A stretch of DNA of 64,000 nucleotides, taken from positions 337,501 to 401,500 of the forward strand of contig JAKOGI010000417.1 in NCBI GenBank assembly GCA_029747015.1. Reading direction: 5' to 3'. A program made the position numbers and the translations under genes. The number at the start of each line of letters is the position of its first letter. Within the stretch, counting starts at the first letter, position 1. This document shows positions 57,181 through 64,000 of the stretch, piece by piece. The notes below the pieces were generated by a model. That model saw only the letters and a list, made by a program, of their open reading frames with translations, had not been told where the DNA came from and ran no database searches. Source of the DNA: Carnegiea gigantea. Lineage: Eukaryota; Streptophyta; Magnoliopsida; Caryophyllales; Cactaceae.

Positions 57181-57990
57181 GAACTCTTCGAACCAATTGA
57201 GATCATGAATATCTCTTTAATGAAATAAATTCCCTCGTTCTTGAGGATGAGTTTCAAATCTTTTGGTGAGATTTAAAAAGGATTTCTAATTGTATGAGTT
57301 ATAACAAGACCTTCAACAATCTTTCGGTGAAGGGGAGGATTTGAATTCTCACTAAATCACTAAGGATGGTACTCCTTTCTTATTTGATAGGAACGGTGAA
57401 GGTTTGTCTGTTAAGGAGAATGAGATTTATCTTCAATCTTCAAATGTTGAGGAGAGTCAGCCTGAGAATGAGGTTTATCCTCAATCTCTCATTCCTAAAC
57501 ATGCAGTTAGTCTACGCGTTCAGGATCCCACCTCCAATGGATAGTGGGAATAATGTTCTCTCCATCCTTAGGGTCCCATACCTCTTAGAGAAAGGGGGAG
57601 GGATTCCTAGTCCCATACCTCTTAAAGAAAGGGGGAGAGATTTCTCACCTAGGCAAACAAATAATGAACGTCCTAGGATCCGAAGGAGTGAGCATTGAAA
57701 AATTCCTCAATGATATTTCTATGTTGAAGAGGAAATATTCCTATGCACTTCCTTGGAAATTCAGGATCCTACCTCTTATCAAGAGGTGACTGATTTACCA
57801 AAACACAAAGTGGATGAATGCCATGAGGGATGAGATGGACTCAATGGCAAGAAAAAGGTCTGAGAACTCGTTGATTCTCCACCTCGACGTAAGTATATTA
57901 GCAACAAATGAGTTTTCAATATAAAATGTTGGGAGATGGTTTGATCGATAAAGTTCACGGTCTATTAAGTGGGGAAAGCCTTTACCCAAA
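57181..57990 (+). pseudogene. Remains of integrase C-terminus and linker of the copia element
   Basis: Acidic and Pro-rich fragments in changing frames, typical of the linker between integrase and reverse transcriptase (SFGE near 57260, GEGEDLN-like near 57335, RRSEH near 57690). A 37-bp tandem duplication lies at 57573-57646. Confidence 0.6.
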
Positions 57991-58700
57991 TTGACGGTAT
58001 AAACTACAAAGAGATTTTTTTTTTTTTTTTTGGTGGTGAGATTTGTCTCTATTCGCCTAATCCTAGCCCTGATAGCCCATTTGGACCTAGAGTTATTTCA
58101 AATGGACGTACAGATTGCTTTCCTCAATTGTACCCTTGAGGAAAAAATTTACATGAACCAACCCATTAATTTTGTATCAAAGGAATAAGAGGACAAGGTG
58201 TGTCATCTTAAAAGGTCTATATATAGTCTTAAGCGATTTTATAGATCTTGCTACTTTAGATTCCATGAACCCATAACTTAGTTCGGCTTATCCATGGTTT
58301 CTAAAGACCATTTTCTATATCAAAAGATAAATAGAAGGATTGTGTTTCTTGCCTTATACGTTGATGGGATACTGATGGTTGGGAAACAACTTGGAGATAA
58401 TCGAAGCTACTAAAAGTAATTGTCCTATGTCTTTGAGATGAAGGACATCGGTGAAGTTAGGTATGTCCTAGGAGTGAAAATAATCTGAAAGCGTCCTAAG
58501 AAGCATACATCAAAAAGGTCTTGGAATGACTTCGGATGTATTACTCCAGACCCGGAGGTACTCCAGTTGAGAATGGTCTAACTTTGAGTCTTGATCAACG
58601 GCCTAAAACATATGATGAAATAAAGACAATAAACAATGTCCCTTATGCTAGTGTCGTAGGAAACTTAATGTAGGTCATGTTATGCACACGGCCTAACATT
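57991..58700 (+). pseudogene. Reverse transcriptase of the copia element
   Basis: Identified by LFQMDVQIAFLNCTLEEKIYMNQPI (split over 58090-58170), VCHLKRSIYSLKRF near 58200-58235, YFRFHEP near 58250, RRIVFLALYVDGILMVG near 58335-58385 (the Y-V-D-D active site is Y-V-D-G) and EAYIKKVLE near 58500. A T tract at 58014-58031 interrupts the N-terminal part. There are at least ten stops, so the gene is dead. Confidence 0.85.
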
Positions 58701-59070
58701 GCTTTGTGGTTAGTTTAGTGAGTTGTTATCAAAGTAACCCATGACTTGCTGATTGGCAAGCTATCAAGAGAGTCAAGCGCTACCTTCATGGTACTGCTGA
58801 CTTAGTCTTATGCTATCAAAGGTAGACTTCAAGTCAAGAGGACATGCCTCAGCACATGCCTTCACCTGGGAGGGTGAGCCATGTCATTGTGCAGTAAGAT
58901 GCAAAACTGCACAACAATGTCAACTATAAAGGCAGATTGTGTATCTTGTTGCCATGGAAACAAAAAGCATTGTCATTAGGTATATATCCACTAACAAGGT
59001 GATTATGTTCCCTTGACTAAACCTATTCCTAATGATGCGTTGAAAGCTCATTGTTTAGTCTAGGAATTCA
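58701..59070 (+). pseudogene. RNase H of the copia element
   Basis: RVKRYLHGTADLVLCYQ near 58765-58820 and a DPLTKPIPNDA-like end near 59010-59040 are preserved. The catalytic S-D-A-D-W region is missing or unreadable. Confidence 0.65.
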
Positions 59071-60005
59071 TAAAGTTTAGTTCTTGGATGCGCCTTGTTA
59101 TGCGATGAACATGTTTCTTTTGTAATTGAGCTAAACACTTATGATTTATTGTTGCATGTTAGGCATATTAAAATGTCACAGGCTTTTTATTGGACTAGTC
59201 ACACAGGCAATCGCCCTGATGCTTGAGCAGTGGGCAGGATGAGATTGAATCATATTGACACTAGGTATACAATATTGATTACTCACACTAGAAGTGTATG
59301 AGTAAAATGAATATAGTCGCCTTAGTGAGTCTAAGATGAGACTTAAGGGAGTCGAGTATGAAATAAAATTTCATATTGAAGCTTTAAAAGCCGAATCTTG
59401 AGTGTCAAGATTAACATTCAACATATTGATATAGTGGCTCATGTTAGATTTATGGGTGAAAATCTAGACTAACGATTCGCATCGCGTAAAGAATGACGTA
59501 CCCAGCTGAGTGCGAACTATGCCATGACACACATCTAATACTGTATACGCTTATAAGACGACCCATACATGGAGTGATAATTGACTTCCCTATCTCTTGT
59601 CACTGTGTGACTCTATGGACGATGACCCTTTGATTTAAAGCTATGATATGAAGTCGAGGCTTGATGATGCTACCTTAATGTGTTTCTTAAGGGCCATGAT
59701 GCATACGGTTCAGTGAGAACACGTCAAGAAAGCAGTTAAGCTGATATGAAATTTCATGAGTGTTTAAGGAAAAATCTATCCATCATCACCATATCAGCCC
59801 AGGCGATTATATTGAGTATGCCACTGGTGATGTTGAGGATGATTTGGGTATCGTATTTCATAGAAGTGTTATGTTAATTAGATGGTGACTTAATATAACA
59901 CTCTTGGTGACTTTCTGATCGCACTCCCCATTCCCAGTATGAAGCGTGAAGAGATTAATTGGGAGAGAAAAGTGTAACTTATGATTTATGTGACCGAGGG
60001 GGAGC
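59071..60005 (+). other. 3' noncoding region and polypurine tract of the copia element
   Basis: About 0.9 kb without coding motifs; ends in GACCGAGGGGGAGCTG (59992-60007), the polypurine tract that leads into the 3' LTR. Confidence 0.7.
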
Positions 60006-60378
60006 TGTTGATCGAGTGTAACGGACACATTATTATACTATTAATTGGCAGTTACAAACGATTAATTACGTATTAATCATGCCCATTAAAATCCTATTAA
60101 CTACTCATTATCATTATCGATTACAAGCTATGTGTTGCTATTTATAAGGGGTTTAGCGGCTTAATTCTGCATCAACGGTAGAAACCTAAACATTAGCCCT
60201 AATTCTCTCTTTCCTCCTCTCATGCTAGCCTCGCCATCAATCGGGCTCGAGTTTGGGGTGTGACAACTACGGTGACTCTTGTAGCCACCGTCAGTTCTAA
60301 TTCAACAACTCGTGGGCGATTCCCGAACAATAAGATCTACGCTTCCGCATTACTAAGGTACGTCCTTATTTTCCAACA
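60006..60378 (+). repeat. 3' LTR of the copia element
   Basis: 373 bp, TGTTGATCGAGTG to TTTTCCAACA, followed by GTCTC. It contains a TATTTATAAGG TATA-like box near 60141. Confidence 0.9.
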
Positions 60379-60480
60379 GTCTCAATATCTCAAAATAAAT
60401 TTTTTTCATAACATATGTAATAATAATTACGAAGACAAATATGACTTAGATTTACCTATTGCTATACAGAGCTAATATTG
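60379..60480. repeat. AT-rich tandem repeat, continued right of the copia element
   Basis: CTCAATATCTCAAAATAAATTTTTTT and ACGAAGACAAATATGACTTAGATTT continue the third unit that stops at 53277. Confidence 0.75.
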
Positions 60481-60676
60481 TTAATGATATGGTAATTGCA
60501 AATATAGAATACCAACTAATCAATAGCTGTAGCAAGCATGAGTTTTTGCACTACTTTCCATTTAAATTGACATTGTCCAACTATGCAATATTATAAAGGC
60601 ATATACACATATCCTATTTACTATAAAGACATAATAATTATTACCAAAAAGATAATAAAAAGATTTTTTATTTCTT

Positions 60677-60677
<1 letters not shown>

Positions 60678-60726
<49 letters not shown>
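60678..60726. repeat. (ATT)n microsatellite
   Basis: About 16 units. The poly-isoleucine frame on the minus strand is an artefact of it. Confidence 0.97.
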
Positions 60727-62690
60727 GTCTTTCTTTTTGAAGAGATGTTGGATACAACATGATGAAATTTACAAATCTTACTTATACAAGACAATACTCC
60801 GTATAGACTGCCACCAAAGTACCAAATTAATTTCGATTTCCAAAGCATAAGAGTCCAAGTCAGTTATAATAATTTTTCGATGGTAATATTATCATCTCTA
60901 ATGCATGTCCTTACTGTGACATATGAAAGCTGTTTAGACGTACAAAAGTGTCATCACTACCTTGATCTTCATTAAGTATTTTCTAATTATTTTTCCTCAA
61001 AAATTAATATTAAATATTACAACTTAAATATAGTATTAATTTTTAATCGATAAATTAGATCACTTTTGGACAACCATAATTTTAATCTATTATAGAGAAA
61101 TTAAGATATTATAATTGATACTTTATTAAATTAATTATAGTTTATTTTTAATACATTAGAAAATTTTTATTTAATACTTTCTTATAGCTTGCATCCCTCA
61201 ATAACTACTTCATCTTTAAACGTTATTAATTATTTTATTAAAAATCTTTTAAAAATTGTATATGATATGGTTGCTTAATGACTTATTGTAATATTTTATA
61301 AATAATTACTACAATTAAAAATTTGTGCAATCTCCATATATTGCATAGATATAGAAAACTAGTTGTATATCACCAAAAAAAGAAAAAGAAGAAAAAAAAA
61401 AATACATTCCCTAAACAAACATTAAAAAAGGTAAAATAAAAAAAAAGAAGATGAAGCTAAGGACTCAAAGTTGAATCCAATAACAGCAAGGAACAATGTC
61501 TCCGCATGTTCTGACAAATAAAACCCTTATCTTAGTTGCCCCCAGCCCCTTCCGCAGTTCTAAATTCTAAGATGAAGTTGGAGACTTCTAGGACTGTGCA
61601 TTGAAAAAGAGGCCACTTGGCTTGATAGGTTTGGCTCCAAAACATAACTACCGCCGGGGTCCCACCTACGGTTCATTAATCCAACGACAAAGAGGCTCCA
61701 CGACAAAGAGGCTAAGAGCCAAGCAACATAGCAAACAACAAAACCGCATTAGATTGAACTTCCAACACTACCATAACAAGTTGGACAGACAAATAGACCA
61801 AATCAAAGACGCAATGCTTAACAATTGAAATAACAACTAGTAGCAAACTCAAGGTTGCATTTCACCATTCCAAAGACACAAAGCAAGCCACTTAACTGAC
61901 TGATGAAAAAACCAAGGAAAAGTTCGCCACAACTACTGGAACGTTAACCAGTGGAGCATACTTGCCCTGTAGGAGCACTACATTTTTTACTCCAAAACAA
62001 TGGTCAAAACAGCCGACCTTGACAAGAAAGGCCTCAACTATACATCTAAGCGTTCCAAAGTCAGTCACTGCTTCGAAAGATTCCAATTCTCTTGGCAACA
62101 TCTGACGCATTATACTCTTTGCTCAACATAATAAATGCCTTTTTTGTTCCATTGGGCCTACGAAACAAGATGCAAAGGGTTACACTAGAAGTTCATAAAA
62201 CTGAGCAGAAATATCAGGCATGAACCAATTAGCTATTAGAAAGTCCCCACTAGCGAATGGAAGCAGATGTGTCACCATTCACCAGAATTGTCAATCAGGT
62301 GAGAACGATTTTAAGTTTAAGCATGAAACAGAAAAGGGCTTGGGAATTACAACGGTGAAATTGGCGTAGTAAACAACACTGAGTTCATCCTCTTCTTCTG
62401 GGCAGTGCTACTAGGGCTTGAACATAACCATATTGGAATGAAATGTCATGGATGGAACTCTCACATTTTACGATAATAATGTGCGTTTTTAGCAGCGGAA
62501 GGTATAGAAAGGGAAAATTAACCATTAGCAGCGTTGCGATGCTGAGGGCTGTGAAGTTTCAATAATTGGCCACGATTGTATAAAATAAAGGGAATTGATA
62601 AGGACATTTTTCAATGAAGAAGACTGGGATGTCAGAGAAGCATGCTCTAGAATTTCTTTCATTGTTTTTATTTTTTAAAGGAACCCGGTT
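60727..62690. other. Unassigned AT-rich stretch
   Basis: Very AT-rich to about 61450; then of more even composition. The open frame at 61601-61828 (Arg/Lys/Gln-rich) has no recognisable domain and contains a 14-bp direct repeat ACGACAAAGAGGCT near 61685 and 61701. Nothing else was found. Confidence 0.4.
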
Positions 62691-63130
62691 AAAATACTAA
62701 ACTAAAGGAGATTCTACACAAAGCCGTTAGACCAGCCTTGCTGTATAACATAGAATGTCGGCTAATTAAGAACATCCAAGTTCAAAAAATTATGGTTCTC
62801 AGGATGAGGATGCTTTGGTGATTTTTTGGCTATGTTAGGTTGGTAAAATAAGGAATGAAATGCTTGGAGAGCAGATAAGGTGGCACTAGTAGAGTAGTAA
62901 GAAGTGAGACCTGCATGGCACCCACCTATAAAGTTATATGAGAGGATTGACATACTGGTTTGCAAGACAAGCATAGCAAGACCACAAAAGAACTAAAATG
63001 AAGGTCATAAACTAGATATGGGCATACAAGGACACACCCAATATAAAAGTTCCTTAAGGTCCATGATTAGGGTGGCAGACCTTAGGTAACCTTGCTCACT
63101 AACCCGTTTTGTCACCTTGGAACTTGGTAA
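62691..63130 (+). mobile_element. 3' end of a non-LTR retrotransposon (LINE), decayed
   Basis: From 62711 one frame reads KAVRPALLYNIECRLIKN and QKIMVLRMRMLW, then a stop; further on FGYVRL near 62820 and SMIRVAD near 63060. This is the well-known C-terminal segment of plant LINE reverse transcriptase polyproteins (VRPALLYG-E-CW ... EMRMLRWM-G). The rest of the element is missing or unrecognisable. No poly-A tail was found. Confidence 0.7.
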
Positions 63131-63528
63131 TTGCGCCTTTAACACCTATCATGCATTTTATATATACAACCATTAATTAGCGCTTTCTAACATTCTCTTT
63201 TATCTTTTTGGCGTACAAAGTGCACTTCCGTGTTATCTGGTTTACTCAAGTACTTTAGTTGTGTAAATTCGACCAATATTGCAGTATTGAATGTCCCTAT
63301 TATGGTATTAAATCACTTTTAAGCTTTGTAACATATATAAGACATTTGTCACTAGAGTTTCCTCCTTCATGCCCTCACTCCTTTTTGCAAAAGTTTAATT
63401 TACCATCACAAAACGTTATAATCAACAAAAGAACATTAATGCTAAAAAAGGAAAAAAATTATTTGTCCCTACGAATCATCTATCTTTGCAAGGGTAGCAA
63501 GGTTGCATACATCTGGATCCCCTAGATA
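63131..63528. other. Unassigned stretch
   Basis: No motif found. The open frame 63259-63525 is not supported by anything else. Confidence 0.35.
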
Positions 63529-64000
63529 TGCTGAGACAAGATCCACACTGGATGACGTTTTTATTGTTTTGTTTGGGCATTTTAGTTTGAAATGAAGTGT
63601 CAAATGCTTGACAATTGTTGAGTACTAGACATTGTTACTTAAGGCGAGTTGACAAACTCCAAGTTTATTAACAAAGCTTACGTCTCTCGATGTGTTAGGG
63701 CCTATTTTACTCAGACTCGGCCAAAGCCATGTTCAAGTGCTTAGTGTTTAACAGAGGGCTTATAAGCGGTGGTGTTACACACCCCATCAGACTAGCCTTT
63801 TAAAGAGAGAGTAATGGCCCCATGACAAGTGGTATTAGAGTTGACCCAAACCTGACTCCGATGTCTCGCCAAACACTCCGACGGAATAGGGTGGGTAAGG
63901 CCCCGCAGGGCCCCATCTATGACGAGGGCATCACAGGATTTGGTGAAGGAAAATGTCACGGATAAGAATCCTACATCGGATAAGTGATGAAAGGGTCCTG
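63529..64000 (+). mobile_element. TRIM-2: TRIM-like element running off the window
   Basis: A candidate 5' LTR (63529-63827, ending CATGACA) is followed by a primer site TGGTATTAGAG (63830-63840), a 113-bp GC-rich internal part, a purine tract (GGTGAAGGAAAA, 63942-63953) and a second LTR beginning TGTCACGGATAAGAATCC at 63954. The start of the left LTR (TGCTGAGACAAGATCCACACTGGAT) matches only loosely. The right LTR is cut by the end of the window. Confidence 0.6.

Larger units (their letters stand above)
53278..60378 (+). mobile_element. Decayed Ty1/copia retrotransposon
   Basis: LTRs at 53278-53454 (internally deleted) and 60006-60378, primer site 53456-53467, polypurine tract 59992-60005, target duplication GTCTA/GTCTC. 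Order on the plus strand: long leader (53468-55900), gag, protease, integrase, reverse transcriptase, RNase H, which is the copia order (integrase before reverse transcriptase). All frames carry many stops. Confidence 0.9.

Noticed and set aside
60621..60848. Open frame with a poly-isoleucine stretch
   Set aside because: Produced by the (ATT)n microsatellite.
61601..61828. 75-codon basic, Gln/Arg-rich open frame as a small gene
   Set aside because: No recognisable domain, no supporting promoter or neighbour, and an internal direct repeat; kept only as part of an unassigned stretch.
1..64000. A defence, biosynthetic or other multi-gene system of host genes
   Set aside because: All recognisable coding sequence belongs to retrotransposons or a DNA transposon; no cluster of intact host genes exists in the window.

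Overview
The window is a stretch of plant nuclear DNA, AT-rich and typical of a repeat-rich flowering-plant genome (the repeat families look like those of a eudicot, but the species cannot be told from the sequence). Nearly everything that can be recognised is transposable-element DNA at different stages of decay. No intact host gene, tRNA, rRNA or CRISPR array was found. Host-like sequence is limited to short pieces: a kinase-like relic near 22.2 kb and one well-formed orphan exon near 51.2 kb.

Layout. 1-4.2 kb: a decayed Ty3/gypsy element on the minus strand (gag, zinc knuckle, retropepsin, tRNA-iMet primer site, LTR), holding a fragment of a second LTR. 5.3-6.9 kb: a relic Mutator-like (MULE) transposase with recognisable MULE, SWIM and zinc-knuckle parts. 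8.3-14.2 kb: an Athila-type element on the minus strand (LTR, tRNA-Asp primer site, gag-protease, Athila ORF-1) without reverse transcriptase. 14.2-21.4 kb: a large element on the plus strand with a 3.3-kb 3' LTR and a 3.5-kb internal region with no coding capacity (LARD-like). 22.6-25.6 kb: a short element with two 1.2-kb LTRs and only about 0.5 kb between them. 26.5-50.1 kb: a nest in which a Ty3/gypsy element (C), flanked by ATAAAT on both sides, was invaded by another gypsy element (D, flanked by GTGGG), by a gag-only Athila-like element (E, flanked by TCCAT/TCCAC) and by a second Athila-type element (B2, truncated). The C reading frame can be followed from one side of each insertion to the other.

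52.5-52.8 kb: a textbook 278-bp TRIM. 53.3-60.4 kb: a decayed Ty1/copia element inserted in an AT-rich tandem repeat. Its long leader contains the most unusual structure of the window: about 25-28 successive short hairpins (54.59-55.77 kb) with variable but self-complementary stems and a near-constant T-N-N-G-T loop. 62.7-63.1 kb: the tail of a non-LTR retrotransposon (LINE). 63.5-64 kb: part of another TRIM-like element running off the window.

Order of events, as the nesting shows it: C inserted into a host region containing a tandem duplication; D, E and B2 then inserted into C. Pol genes carry many stops and lost active-site residues, so most copies are old. B1, B2, E, H and A all lack reverse transcriptase, so they would have depended on enzymes from elsewhere.
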